64,000 bases of DNA from an uncultured Oscillospiraceae bacterium (GCA_910589145.1 CAJUSD010000009.1:25649-89648), one strand, 5' to 3'. Counted from the first letter of the stretch, positions 25,653-35,321 are shown. Made by a program: numbers and translations. Notes: generated by a model from the letters alone, not told the origin.

Positions 25653-26279
25653 GAGCGTTTTATCCATATTAAAAAGCAGTAGGGATTCTGTGAATATTTA
25701 TTTGTTAAATAAGGGGAATATTGAAATCAATTTCCTTTAACGATTAAATCCTGCGTCTATTTACTTTGAAGTTGAAACATTATACCAACTTTCCCCTTCC
25801 ACCATTTTCACAAAGCTTAAAAAACCTTTTTAGATTGCTTTCCTTTTTCCTCTGTTTCCTCCACTTTTTATAAACTTTAAACGTTGCTTTTCTGTGAAAT
25901 TCAGAATAGCAACAGCATCTTTCCACAAGCTCAACAAATTATCGAAAGACGCAAGTTTATAATTCCAAAGCATTTTTATAGCAGCTAAGCGGTTTTTAGT
26001 TGCTTTTCACAATTTAACCGCCCCTAATACTAATACTAAAATAGATTCTTTTTATTTCTATCTATTTATATCCTGCTTATTCGCAAGATTTGATTTGAAA
26101 CCTTGCATCACTTTTTGGCTGTTAGGGTTTTGCGTTATGGTAGCACACGCTTCGCACAATGAAAGAAAAATTTCTTTTCGTTCTGATATAATACGAGAAT
26201 ACTTGCATTCTTTTTTTGAGAATTCTCAAAACGTGTCTGGAAAACATCAAAAATCATCCTTTATCCTATCATCCAAACT
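25653..26279. other. oriC: dnaA-dnaN intergenic region, candidate unwinding element (oriC part 2)
   Basis: A 625-base AT-rich gap without a gene. TGTGAATAT (25689-25697) and CTTTTCACA (26003-26011) are imperfect DnaA boxes. The latter is followed by a GC-rich ACCGCCCC (26017-26024), then TAATACTAATACTAAAATAG (26025-26044), then a very AT-rich stretch. This order, box then GC-rich cluster then TA-trinucleotides then AT-rich, matches the unwinding-site layout described for Bacillus subtilis. Confidence 0.55.
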
Positions 26280-26308
26280 TTGACGTAAAAGCAAAAATAT
26301 GTTATAAT
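26280..26308 (+). promoter_or_regulatory. Promoter of dnaN
   Basis: TTGACG (26280-26285), 17-base spacer, TATAAT (26303-26308), 25 bases before the start codon. Confidence 0.9.
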
Positions 26309-26332
26309 GTTATAACTAAGAGGTGAACGGAA

Positions 26333-27436
26333 ATGAAAGTAATTTGTAAAAAGGATACACTGGTACAGGCTGTCACAAATGTCTCAAGAGCAGTCAGCAA
26401 TAAATCCACAATTCCAGCTTTAGAAGGAATTTTATTACAGACTACCCAAAACGGGCTGTATATTGCTGGATATGATCTTAATCTAGGAATAACAACGGAA
26501 ATTGAGGCCCGTGTTGAAGAGCCAGGCGGGGCGGTTTTGTCTGCGAAGTTTTTTTCAGATGCCACTCGTCGTATGCCTGCTGATGAAATTATGATTACTT
26601 GTGATGAAAAACAATTGACGCAAATTTCCAGCGGCTCATCTCAGTTTACAGTGCTTTCTATCAGTGCAGCAGATTACCCGGAACTTCCCGCAATCCCCAA
26701 GGACCAAGTTCTTACACTTGAAAAAGAACTATTGCGGAACATGATAGATCAGACAATTTTTGCTGTTGCTACTGGGGATACAAAACCTGTACATACAGGT
26801 TCTTTATTTGACATAGCATCTGGAGTGTTGACAGTTGTATCTGTAGATGGCTATCGGCTTGCTCTGCGCAGGGAAAAAATTCAGGCTGACCAAGATTTTA
26901 AATTTATTGTTCCAGGTAAAACCCTTATGGAAGTATCTCGATTGATAGGTTCTGGCGATGGTCAAGCTATGGTGCATTTGGCACAACGGCATATTGTATT
27001 TGAGGTTAACGGTTATTTTGTTATCTCCCGATTACTGGAAGGCGATTTCCTGGACTACAATGCATCCATTCCCAAAAACCATAATTTGGAAGTCGCTATA
27101 GGTGTTCGTCCCTTAGTAGAAAGCATTGAACGTGCTGCCCTTTTGATATCGGAACGGATGAAAAGCCCACTTCGTGTAAAAATTGATGAGGGGAAAATTG
27201 CAGTTTCCTGTGAGACGTCTATGGGAAAGGTATACGATGAAGTAGCCTGCACTGTAGAGGGCGCAGGCGTTCAAATGGGATTTAATCATAAATATCTTCT
27301 TGATGCCCTCCGCAACAGTGGATGCGACGAGGTAAAAATTCAGATAGGCGGACCTCTGCTCCCAATCAAAGTGGTTCCCAAGGAAGGGGATACATTTTTA
27401 TTTTTGGTGCTCCCAGTGAGAATTCGTAACGAATAA
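26333..27436 (+). CDS. dnaN: DNA polymerase III beta sliding clamp
   Basis: Ring-shaped processivity clamp. Begins MKVICKKDTLVQAVTNVSRAV with SNKSTIPALEGIL, a typical beta-clamp start, and ends with PLLPIKVVPKEGDTFLFLVLPVRI, matching the hydrophobic cleft and C-terminal PMR-type motif region. Three clamp domains fit 367 residues. ATG at 26333 follows GAGGTG. Start of a plus-strand run continuing to gyrA. Confidence 0.98.
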   Translation: MKVICKKDTLVQAVTNVSRAVSNKSTIPALEGILLQTTQNGLYIAGYDLNLGITTEIEARVEEPGGAVLSAKFFSDATRRMPADEIMITCDEKQLTQISSGSSQFTVLSISAADYPELPAIPKDQVLTLEKELLRNMIDQTIFAVATGDTKPVHTGSLFDIASGVLTVVSVDGYRLALRREKIQADQDFKFIVPGKTLMEVSRLIGSGDGQAMVHLAQRHIVFEVNGYFVISRLLEGDFLDYNASIPKNHNLEVAIGVRPLVESIERAALLISERMKSPLRVKIDEGKIAVSCETSMGKVYDEVACTVEGAGVQMGFNHKYLLDALRNSGCDEVKIQIGGPLLPIKVVPKEGDTFLFLVLPVRIRNE

Positions 27437-27447
27437 GAGGTGGTTTT

Positions 27448-27678
27448 ATGCCGGAGAAGGTATTTATAACAACAGAATATATTAAACTGGATCAATTTCT
27501 GAAATTTTCCGGCCTGGCCCCAACAGGAGGAGAAGCAAAAGAACTAATTCAATCTGGAAATGTACTTGTAAATGGAGAACCGTGTCAAATGCGGGGGAAA
27601 AAGCTTCATCCTGGGGACAAAGTAGAATCAAAGGGAAAAGGTTACGAGGTGGCGGCGGGTGGAAATCAGCCGAATTGA
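27448..27678 (+). CDS. rlbA: S4-domain RNA-binding protein RlbA (YaaA)
   Basis: The 76 residues form a single S4 domain (KLDQFLKFSGLAPTGGEAKE, then LIQSGNVLVNGE and the GDKV close), as in the B. subtilis yaaA product, a ribosome-associated small protein. The position between dnaN and recF is conserved. It starts 11 bases after dnaN with GAGGTGG in front, and overlaps recF by 20 bases. Confidence 0.93.
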   Translation: MPEKVFITTEYIKLDQFLKFSGLAPTGGEAKELIQSGNVLVNGEPCQMRGKKLHPGDKVESKGKGYEVAAGGNQPN

Positions 27679-28795
27679 GGCAGAAAATTATCGAAATATT
27701 AAAAAAATGGAATTAATTCCCTCTCCTGGGGTAAATATAATCTATGGAGACAATGGGCAGGGGAAAACGAACTTAATAGAAGCAATTTGGCTGTTTACAG
27801 GGGCAAGAAGTTTCCGCAGTTCAAAAGAAAACGATTTAATCTGCTTTGGAGAAAACGCATTAAAGCTGTCCATATCCTTTACCAAGGAAGAACGGGAACA
27901 AAGCGCTTCTATTTATTTACCGCGCAAAGGGAAAAAACAATTCCAGCTAAATTATGTCGATCTTCCCAGCCAAACATCACTGACAGGGGAAGTATATGCA
28001 GTTGTTTTTTCACCAGCGCATCTTTCGCTGGTACAGGATGGGCCAGAGGTCCGCCGGCGTTTTCTGGATACTGCAATCTGTCAACTCATGCCGCGGTATG
28101 TAGATATTTTAGGTCGGTATAATCGTGTACTGCATCAACGTAACGCCTTATTAAAGGGATTGCGCCAGGACAGAGGATATTCCCCTCAAGGCACAGAGGT
28201 TATATTGGGGGTTTTTGACGAAGCTTTATCGCGTTTAGCTGCATCTATCATTCGTGCTAGACGCAAGTATGTCGAACGTCTGAAGAAAGCAGCAAGCCAA
28301 ATTTATGAAGGAATTTCCAGTCAAAGTGAAACTATGGGGCTGGAGTATCGGAAAGGAACTGACCAGGATCAGGAAATTTCCCCACAGAATATTTTGGATC
28401 AGCTCCAGCAAGGCCGAGAAGCTGATATTGCCGCTGCTGCAACCCTTATTGGCCCCCATAGGGATGATCTGTCGATTTTAGTTGGAGGGCTGGATGCCCG
28501 GTCATTTGGTTCCCAGGGACAAAAAAGAAGCTGTGTTTTATCTTTAAAGCTTGCCGAGAGTGCAATTATAGAGGAAACAACAGGACAGCGTCCCATTGTT
28601 TTGTTAGATGACGTAATGAGTGAACTGGATGCCTCCAGGCGAGATTATCTGCTCAACTCCCTTATGGGAAAACAAGTATTTATTACCTGTTGTGACACCG
28701 CCTATTTTCATTCACTGAAAAATGGAAAATGCTTTCATATTGCCAGCGGTTCCCTGGACGTTGACATTCTGGAATTTGGAAAGGGAGCGTGGTAG
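27659..28795 (+). CDS. recF: DNA repair protein RecF
   Basis: SMC-like ABC ATPase that loads RecA at gaps with RecO and RecR. Walker A GDNGQGKTNLIEAIWL near residue 32, ABC signature as SFGSQGQKRSCVLSLKLAE near 280, Walker B IVLLDDVMSELD near 310. The GTG start at 27659 has GAGGTGG six bases upstream, inside rlbA. 378 residues is standard. Stop lies one base before remB. Confidence 0.98.
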   Translation: MEISRIEAENYRNIKKMELIPSPGVNIIYGDNGQGKTNLIEAIWLFTGARSFRSSKENDLICFGENALKLSISFTKEEREQSASIYLPRKGKKQFQLNYVDLPSQTSLTGEVYAVVFSPAHLSLVQDGPEVRRRFLDTAICQLMPRYVDILGRYNRVLHQRNALLKGLRQDRGYSPQGTEVILGVFDEALSRLAASIIRARRKYVERLKKAASQIYEGISSQSETMGLEYRKGTDQDQEISPQNILDQLQQGREADIAAAATLIGPHRDDLSILVGGLDARSFGSQGQKRSCVLSLKLAESAIIEETTGQRPIVLLDDVMSELDASRRDYLLNSLMGKQVFITCCDTAYFHSLKNGKCFHIASGSLDVDILEFGKGAW

Positions 28796-28796
28796 G

Positions 28797-29072
28797 ATGT
28801 ATCTGCATTTGGGACAGTATACTGTGGTGCATACAAGGGATATTGTCGGGATTTTTGACATTGATAATTCCTCAGTTTCACGATCTACAAAGGATTATTT
28901 GACCCAGGCACAGAAACGGGGCTGGGTGGTTAATGTTTCAGAGGAAATTCCTAAATCGTTTGTAGTCTGCCGGGATGGAAAGGGGGAAATAAAAGTGTAT
29001 ATTTCACAGATTTCCTCATCAACGCTTAAAAAACGGACAGGATTTATAGACGGATTGTCAAAACGGCCGTAA
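28797..29072 (+). CDS. remB: Extracellular matrix regulator RemB (DUF370)
   Basis: The 91-residue DUF370 protein starts MYLHLGQYTVVHTRDIVGIF, and the family VGIFDIDNSSVSRSTKDYL is clear. In B. subtilis RemB (YaaB) sits at the same place and, like RemA, affects biofilm matrix genes. The start ATG 28797 lies one base after the recF stop, so it is coupled. Confidence 0.92.
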   Translation: MYLHLGQYTVVHTRDIVGIFDIDNSSVSRSTKDYLTQAQKRGWVVNVSEEIPKSFVVCRDGKGEIKVYISQISSSTLKKRTGFIDGLSKRP

Positions 29073-29177
29073 AAATAAAACCATATTAGTATAAAATGTC
29101 CCCTTTGATATATGGGGATTTTATATAAAACAGAATATACGAAAGAAACAGCATATTACGTTGGAGGTAATAATACA

Positions 29178-31109
29178 GTGGAAAATACTCCTTCCATAAA
29201 CGAATACGGCGGCGATCAAATTCAGGTCCTAGAGGGCCTGGAGGCAGTAAGAAAACGCCCGGGAATGTATATTGGTTCTACCGGTTTAAGCGGACTGCAC
29301 CATCTGGTATATGAAATTGTAGACAACGCCATTGACGAAGCGCTGGCCGGCGTGTGCAACCATATTGAAGTAGAAATTCTGCCAGACAATATCATCCGTG
29401 TCACAGATAACGGACGCGGTATTCCAGTGGGGATTCAGCATAAAATGGGAATTCCGGCTGTTACAGTTGTATTTACAGTTCTTCATGCAGGTGGAAAATT
29501 TGGTGGGGGCGGATATAAGGTTTCCGGCGGTCTTCATGGGGTTGGTGCGTCTGTTGTCAATGCCCTTTCGGAGTGGCTGGAGGTAGAAGTCCGCGACGGG
29601 AGCCACCGATATTATCAACGTTTTGAAAGGGGCCCGGAAACCTGTGATCTAAAGGTAATCGGTGATACCGATATTACCGGCAGCGTTATTACTTTTAAAG
29701 CCGATAAAGAAATTTTTGAAGATGTAAATTATGATTATGATGTTCTGCTGACCCGTCTAAGGGAGCAGGCGTTCTTAAATGCAGGGGTTCGCATTACTTT
29801 TACCGATCACCGCGGAGAAAACCCTGTAGTAAATTCCTTTTGTTATGACGGCGGCATTAGAAGTTTTGTGGAGTATCTTCATGAAGTAAAGGAAATTCTC
29901 CATGAGGACGTTATCTATATGAGCGATTCAGATGCCGACGGGAAAAGTTCTGTGGAAGTGGCGATGCAGTACAATACCGGCTACAACGAGGTCATGTATT
30001 CCTTTGCCAACAATATTAAAACGCCGGAAGGCGGAACCCATGAGGAAGGGTTCAAGCGGGCCATGACCAGGGCGTTTAACGATTACTGCCGGAAAAATGG
30101 GATTTTAAAAGAGGCTGACAAAAATCTGACTGGGGACGATGTGCGGGAAGGATTAACCGCAGTTATTTCCGTTAAAATGACCGACCCGCAGTTTGAAGGA
30201 CAAACAAAAGCCAAACTGGGGAATTCGGAGATTCGTCCGCTTGTGGAAGGTATGGTATATGATAAGCTTTCCACTTACTTTGAAGAAAATCCTGCTTCTG
30301 CCCGGCAGATTATGGATAAATCCATGTCTGCCGCCCGTGCCAGAGAAGCTGCAAAACGCGCTAGGGATCTGACCAGACGAAAATCAGCTCTGGAAACTGC
30401 TTCCCTTCCTGGTAAACTGGCGGACTGCACAGAGCGGGATATGGAACTCACTGAAATATACATCGTCGAGGGAGATTCTGCGGGTGGCAGCGCGAAAAAC
30501 GGACGAGACCGCCGGTTCCAGGCAATCCTTCCTCTATGGGGTAAAATGCTCAATGTGGAAAAGGCCAGACTGGACCGCGTATATGGCAATGACAAGCTTA
30601 TGCCAGTTATAACGGCTCTAGGCTGTGGAATTGGCGACGAGATGGATCTGTCCAAGCTCCGCTATGGCAAGGTCATTATTATGGCGGATGCTGATGTTGA
30701 CGGCTCCCATATCCGCACGCTGCTTTTGACCTTCTTTTTCCGGTTTATGCGTCCGCTCTTAGAGGCGGGACATATTTATATTGCACAACCTCCATTGTTC
30801 CGTATCAGCCGCGGGAAACAGGTGCGTTATGCTTATTCGGAACCGGAACGTGACCGCTACATTAAAGAACTTTACCCAGAGGAAAATGCTAAGAGCGATG
30901 TCCAGCGTTACAAAGGCTTGGGAGAAATGGATCCCGAACAGCTTTGGGAAACGACAATGGACCCTGCTAACCGTATTATCCTGAAAGTTGAAATGGAGGA
31001 CGCTGCCAGGGCAGATCAGATTTTTACCATTTTGATGGGTGATAAGGTTCAGCCACGGCGTGAATTTATTGAACAGAACGCCAAATTTGTCCAGAATTTG
31101 GACGTTTGA
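29178..31109 (+). CDS. gyrB: DNA gyrase subunit B
   Basis: ATPase subunit of gyrase. GHKL ATPase with YEIVDNAIDEALAG and GGKFGGGGYKVSGGLHGVG, transducer domain, then TOPRIM with EGDSAGGSAKNGRDR near residue 430 and DADVDGSHIRTLL. It ends DVQRYKGLGEMDPEQLWETT and KVQPRREFIE, as in gyrB. I start at GTG 29178, preceded by TTGGAGG at good spacing, giving 643 residues; the frame extends to 29112 without SD. Unusually, two membrane-protein genes separate it from gyrA. Confidence 0.98.
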   Translation: MENTPSINEYGGDQIQVLEGLEAVRKRPGMYIGSTGLSGLHHLVYEIVDNAIDEALAGVCNHIEVEILPDNIIRVTDNGRGIPVGIQHKMGIPAVTVVFTVLHAGGKFGGGGYKVSGGLHGVGASVVNALSEWLEVEVRDGSHRYYQRFERGPETCDLKVIGDTDITGSVITFKADKEIFEDVNYDYDVLLTRLREQAFLNAGVRITFTDHRGENPVVNSFCYDGGIRSFVEYLHEVKEILHEDVIYMSDSDADGKSSVEVAMQYNTGYNEVMYSFANNIKTPEGGTHEEGFKRAMTRAFNDYCRKNGILKEADKNLTGDDVREGLTAVISVKMTDPQFEGQTKAKLGNSEIRPLVEGMVYDKLSTYFEENPASARQIMDKSMSAARAREAAKRARDLTRRKSALETASLPGKLADCTERDMELTEIYIVEGDSAGGSAKNGRDRRFQAILPLWGKMLNVEKARLDRVYGNDKLMPVITALGCGIGDEMDLSKLRYGKVIIMADADVDGSHIRTLLLTFFFRFMRPLLEAGHIYIAQPPLFRISRGKQVRYAYSEPERDRYIKELYPEENAKSDVQRYKGLGEMDPEQLWETTMDPANRIILKVEMEDAARADQIFTILMGDKVQPRREFIEQNAKFVQNLDV

Positions 31110-31132
31110 CAGAAAGGCGGTGTCCTTCTCCT

Positions 31133-31714
31133 ATGGTTTCATCTGAAAAACCATTACAGACTATTGAATACAACATCACCCTGGAACAATTTCTTGATTT
31201 TAATCGCTCTGTTGCAGAGGAAAACTATCATGCCCAGAAAAGGAAGTCTGTGGTGATGGGGTTTGTCGAAATCATTATAGGGATTCTCTTTATTATGGTT
31301 TTAATTGCACAGAAAAACGTTGTGGAGAATTTGACCCTTTTCCTGATTTTAGGGGCTTTGCTGGTATTATTTGGCGCGTATTCTGTGATTTTTTATAAGG
31401 TAGTTTTTCCGAAACAGCTTACGGCTTCTGCTACAAAACAGTACCAGAAAAGTGAATATTTACGGGGAAATATTTTGGTTCAATTTTATGGAGACCGGTT
31501 GTTTGAACAGTCCGGGACGTATTCAGATTCCATAGACTGGGAAAATACAGAGGGATTTCGGGAGACCCCTACCCTTCTGCAAGTTATGCTGAAGGATACC
31601 CGCTGTATTTTAATTCCGAAAACTCAGGTTCTTGGTCAGGTCAATGAATTAAAGGAGATGTTCCAGAAGATTTCTGAAGTTTACAACCTCCCATATAAAA
31701 AAGTGCAAGTTTAA
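31133..31714 (+). CDS. YcxB-like membrane protein 1
   Basis: The 193-residue protein has an N-terminal soluble stretch, two membrane segments near residues 42-62 and 70-90 (MGFVEIIIGILFIMVLIA and FLILGALLVLFGAYSVIF), and a C-terminal beta-rich domain. The last reads VQFYGDRLFEQSGTYSDSIDW and then LKDTRCILIPKTQ. This is the YcxB layout, with unknown function. The frame reaches back to 31106, overlapping the gyrB stop, but ATG 31133 with AAAGGCGG upstream is the likelier start. Confidence 0.75.
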   Translation: MVSSEKPLQTIEYNITLEQFLDFNRSVAEENYHAQKRKSVVMGFVEIIIGILFIMVLIAQKNVVENLTLFLILGALLVLFGAYSVIFYKVVFPKQLTASATKQYQKSEYLRGNILVQFYGDRLFEQSGTYSDSIDWENTEGFRETPTLLQVMLKDTRCILIPKTQVLGQVNELKEMFQKISEVYNLPYKKVQV

Positions 31715-31753
31715 CCTTCCCTTCTCTGCCTTCCCCGAAAGGAGTGAATCCCT

Positions 31754-32305
31754 ATGAGCCAGATGTCTGGTTTTCAGCCTTCCGGCCAACCTGTCTGCAT
31801 ACATTGCCGCAACAGTTCTGACGACTTGTACCATGGCCTGCTGCTTCAACAGAAAGCCCATGGTCAGGGTAAACGGATTTTTCAAATGGTTCTTGCCATA
31901 GTACTGGCGGTAGTGATGTTTGCATCCTGGCTTCGGGATCGGACCTATACCATGGGTTTTGTGCTGGGGACAATATGCATTCTGCTTTTTTTGTCTATTC
32001 TGCTTTTGCCGGGATACATTATGAAGCATACTGCAATGATGCTTGCAGAAAATTACCGTGAACTGGAGTTTCAAATTTTTGAGAACGGCGCGTTGGTTTT
32101 TGACGGTTTGGCGGCTGATGCTCTGCCATCCAGTGAAACGGCTGTATATGAAGATAATCAGATGTTTCTATTTGAAACAAAAGGCCAAAGGGTTTATCCA
32201 ATTCCCAAAAGAATGGTAGAACCGCTTGATTTGAAAGTGTTAAAACAGTTTTTTAAAGAATATCCCTCTTTTTATCCCTTTATAGATGCAGAAATAAGCA
32301 GATAA
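31754..32305 (+). CDS. YcxB-like membrane protein 2
   Basis: 183 residues with the same plan as the previous gene: two membrane segments near residues 42-60 and 66-88, then a small C-terminal domain (LEFQIFENGALVFDGLAADA, YEDNQMFLFETKGQRVYPIP, KRMVEPLDLKVLKQFF). Sequence similarity to its neighbour is weak but the layout suggests an old duplication. ATG at 31754 follows AAAGGAG. An N-terminal CIHC pair is the only notable Cys motif. Function unknown. Confidence 0.65.
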   Translation: MSQMSGFQPSGQPVCIHCRNSSDDLYHGLLLQQKAHGQGKRIFQMVLAIVLAVVMFASWLRDRTYTMGFVLGTICILLFLSILLLPGYIMKHTAMMLAENYRELEFQIFENGALVFDGLAADALPSSETAVYEDNQMFLFETKGQRVYPIPKRMVEPLDLKVLKQFFKEYPSFYPFIDAEISR

Positions 32306-32445
32306 GTAATGGAGATTAATATTTGAAAGAATGAGTGGGTGGAAAGAAAGCGATGTCCCCCACTGAAAAAGAACAGTCCACATAAAAATGTGTGCTTCTT
32401 ACTACCGCAAGTGGATTGAAACAAACTAACTGCTGGAGGCGCAAT

Positions 32446-34917
32446 ATGCAAAACGATGGCACCAAAATTATACCGGTTGACATAGAAAAGGAAATGAAAA
32501 AGAGCTTTCTTGATTACTCTATGTCCGTTATTGCAAGCCGGGCCCTGCCGGACGTCCGGGACGGCTTAAAGCCGGTACATCGCCGTATCCTTTATACAAT
32601 GCATGAAAACGGGTTGTCCCCTAGCAAGGCATACCGTAAGTCAGCGGATACAGTAGGTTCCGTACTTGGCCGGTATCATCCTCACGGCGACGCATCTGTT
32701 TATGATGCTCTTGTCCGTATGGCACAGGATTTTTCGCTGCGTTATCCGCTGGTAGACGGCCATGGAAACTTCGGTTCTGTAGACGGGGACCCGCCTGCTG
32801 CCTACCGTTATACAGAGGCGCGTATGAGCGAGATATCCATGCACATGCTAACGGATATTGAAAAGGAGACAGTAGATTTTGGTCCAAACTATGATGATAA
32901 CCGGAAAGAACCATTAGTACTTCCGTCCAGGTTCCCACAGTTGTTGGTCAACGGTTCAACAGGGATAGCGGTAGGCATGGCGACGAATATCCCGCCGCAT
33001 AACATGAAGGAAGTTATTGATGCAGTTGATCTGGTAATGGAAAACCCGGAGGCAACCCTGGAAGAAATCATGGACAAAATAAAGGGCCCGGATTTCCCCA
33101 CAGGGGGGATTATTATGGGCCGGTCAGGAATTCGTGCGGCCTATGCAACGGGACGCGGAAAGATTCTGCTGCGTGCTCGCGCAGAAATTGAAGAAATGAA
33201 AAACGGGCGTTATCGGATAGCAGTGACAGAAATTCCCTATGCGGTAAATAAAGCCCGGATGATAGAAGGCATAGCAGACCTGGTTAAAGATAAACGGATA
33301 GAGGGAATTAGCGACCTGCGGGACGAATCCGATCGGAACGGACTGCGTTTTGTTATAGAACTGAAGGCCTCTGCAAATCCGCAACTGGTGCTTAACCAGC
33401 TTTACCAATACAGCCAGATGCAGGAAACCTATGGTATTATTCAGCTTGCTTTGGTAGATGGTCAGCCTCGCATTTTGACCATCAAAGAGATGCTCCAATA
33501 TTATATCAGTTTCCAGACAGAAGTAATCACCCGGCGCACCAAGTACGAGCTGCGCAAGGCCAGGGAGCGGGCCCACATCCTGGAAGGCTTGCGGATTGCC
33601 TTGGATTTTATTGACGAGGTAATCGCCATTTTAAGGGCTTCTAAAGACCGGCCCTCCGGTCGTGCTGCCTTGATGGAAAGGTTCGGTTTAAGCGAGCTTC
33701 AGGCACAGGCGATTGTGAATATGCAGCTTGGACAATTAACAGGATTGGAGCAGACAAAAATAGAAGAAGAATTAGCCCAGCTTACAGCTAAAATTGAGGA
33801 ATTAAACGCTGTTTTGGCAGATGAGGGAAAAATTCATACCATTATACGCGATGAGCTGGCTGTTATAGGGGACAAGTTTAAGGATGAGCGACGGACGGAA
33901 ATCCAAGCGGTCAGCGGGGAAATGGATATTGAGGATTTAATTCCTCAACAGGATTGTGTGATTACCTTGACTCACTTTGGGTACCTGAAACGCCAGAACA
34001 TGGATGTCTATAAAACACAGCGCAGAGGCGGACGGGGCATATCCGGGCTGTCCCGCCGGGATGAAGACTTTGTTGAGGAAATGTATCTTTGTTCTTCCCA
34101 TGACTCAATGATGTTATTTACCAACCAGGGGCGGGTATTCCGCCTAAAGGCTTATGAAATACCGGAAAGTTCCCGGACAGCCAGAGGGACTAATGCTGTC
34201 AATCTGATACAGCTTGCAGAAAATGAGAAAATTACCTCTATGATTAAGGCGAGCGGGACAGAGGACGGATGCTATCTGGTTATGGTGACAAAAAAGGGAA
34301 TTATGAAGCGAATTGAGCTGATTGCATTCCGCAATGTGCGAAAGACAGGATTAATTGCTGTTGCATTGGACGACGGAGACGAGCTTGCCTGGGTGAAGCA
34401 AACCTCTGGAGACGATCAATTGATTATTGCTACAAAATTTGGACAAGCCATCCGCTTCCCGGAGGATGAAGCACGTCCGTTAGGCCGTACTGCGAGAGGA
34501 GTAAAAGCAATCAGTTTGGAGGAAGGCGACGAGGTAGTAGGTATGGCAAGACTCCGCGATGGTGCTACTTTACTGACGATTACAGAAAAAGGCTTTGGAA
34601 GAAGGTCTGTATATGAGGAATACAGGATGCAAAGCCGGGCTGGAAAGGGCATTATCAACTATAAGGTGAATGAGGATAAGGGGTATGTTACCGGCATTAA
34701 ATCAGTTGATGATAACGATGATGTGATTATGATTACCGATGACGGTGTGATTATACGGATTCCGGTGGAACAGGTTAATGTCCAATCAAGGTATGCCAGC
34801 GGCGTGCGGGTTATGAGGGTAACGGACGGAGGCAGGATTGTTACAGTAGCTAGGGCGCCAAAGGAAGAAGTAGTAGAGGAAATGGAAGATACAGATAACG
34901 AAGAAAATGAAGAATAA
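32446..34917 (+). CDS. gyrA: DNA gyrase subunit A
   Basis: DNA cleavage subunit of gyrase. Catalytic Tyr in AYRYTEARMSEI near residue 121, quinolone-region GDASVYDALVRMAQDFSLRY, and a C-terminal beta-pinwheel with the GyrA box QRRGGRG near 524 that distinguishes gyrase from topoisomerase IV. An acidic tail (EEMEDTDNEENEE) ends the protein. I start at ATG 32446 (CTGGAGG upstream), 823 residues; the extension to 32392 lacks an SD. Confidence 0.98.
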   Translation: MQNDGTKIIPVDIEKEMKKSFLDYSMSVIASRALPDVRDGLKPVHRRILYTMHENGLSPSKAYRKSADTVGSVLGRYHPHGDASVYDALVRMAQDFSLRYPLVDGHGNFGSVDGDPPAAYRYTEARMSEISMHMLTDIEKETVDFGPNYDDNRKEPLVLPSRFPQLLVNGSTGIAVGMATNIPPHNMKEVIDAVDLVMENPEATLEEIMDKIKGPDFPTGGIIMGRSGIRAAYATGRGKILLRARAEIEEMKNGRYRIAVTEIPYAVNKARMIEGIADLVKDKRIEGISDLRDESDRNGLRFVIELKASANPQLVLNQLYQYSQMQETYGIIQLALVDGQPRILTIKEMLQYYISFQTEVITRRTKYELRKARERAHILEGLRIALDFIDEVIAILRASKDRPSGRAALMERFGLSELQAQAIVNMQLGQLTGLEQTKIEEELAQLTAKIEELNAVLADEGKIHTIIRDELAVIGDKFKDERRTEIQAVSGEMDIEDLIPQQDCVITLTHFGYLKRQNMDVYKTQRRGGRGISGLSRRDEDFVEEMYLCSSHDSMMLFTNQGRVFRLKAYEIPESSRTARGTNAVNLIQLAENEKITSMIKASGTEDGCYLVMVTKKGIMKRIELIAFRNVRKTGLIAVALDDGDELAWVKQTSGDDQLIIATKFGQAIRFPEDEARPLGRTARGVKAISLEEGDEVVGMARLRDGATLLTITEKGFGRRSVYEEYRMQSRAGKGIINYKVNEDKGYVTGIKSVDDNDDVIMITDDGVIIRIPVEQVNVQSRYASGVRVMRVTDGGRIVTVARAPKEEVVEEMEDTDNEENEE

Positions 34918-34968
34918 AAGACGGATATAAACCATAGCCAAATTAAAAAGGCTTGGGGTTCTGGGGGA

Positions 34969-35050
34969 GTGCAGCAAAGCTAAGTGCAGCAAAGCTGCAC
35001 TCCTGAAGGCCCTCTGGTCGCCAGTTCAGTTCTGCTGAACTGGATCAGCA
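34969..35050. repeat. Palindromic intergenic repeat, copy F
   Basis: GTGCAGCAAAGCTGCAC, about 25 bases, then GTTCAGTTCTGCTGAAC; the first half is preceded by a partial extra copy (34969-34982). It matches 19981-20046 in inverted orientation. The surrounding 34918-35250 has no gene. Confidence 0.75.
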
Positions 35051-35252
35051 AGCCACAAAATACCCCAGTTCACTCAAATGGAATTGAAAAGAAAAATCTA
35101 ACAGGGCTTTTGGAACCAGCGAATCCTAATTCCCAGGTATTTCTTAGTTAGGTACAACGTAAAAGACAAGTTTTCGATTTTTCAGTACAGCAAATCTCTA
35201 GATTGACTGGTCTTTACAAAAAATATATTCCCCAACAATACTATCCGTTCCA

Positions 35253-35280
35253 TTGACATTCTGTCATTTGGGGATAGAAT
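35253..35280 (+). promoter_or_regulatory. Promoter of the SGNH hydrolase gene
   Basis: TTGACA (35253-35258), 16-base spacer, TAGAAT (35275-35280). Confidence 0.75.
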
Positions 35281-35321
35281 AGAATTAGAGCTTATAATTA
35301 TAACAAAGGAGCGGATTGACA

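Noticed and set aside
32405..32422. CCGCAAGTGGATTGAAAC, like the 3' end of some CRISPR repeats
   Set aside because: Single occurrence, no second repeat, no spacers and no cas genes nearby; it lies just upstream of gyrA.
32446..34917. Topoisomerase IV ParC instead of GyrA
   Set aside because: The QRRGGRG GyrA box and position after gyrB support gyrase.
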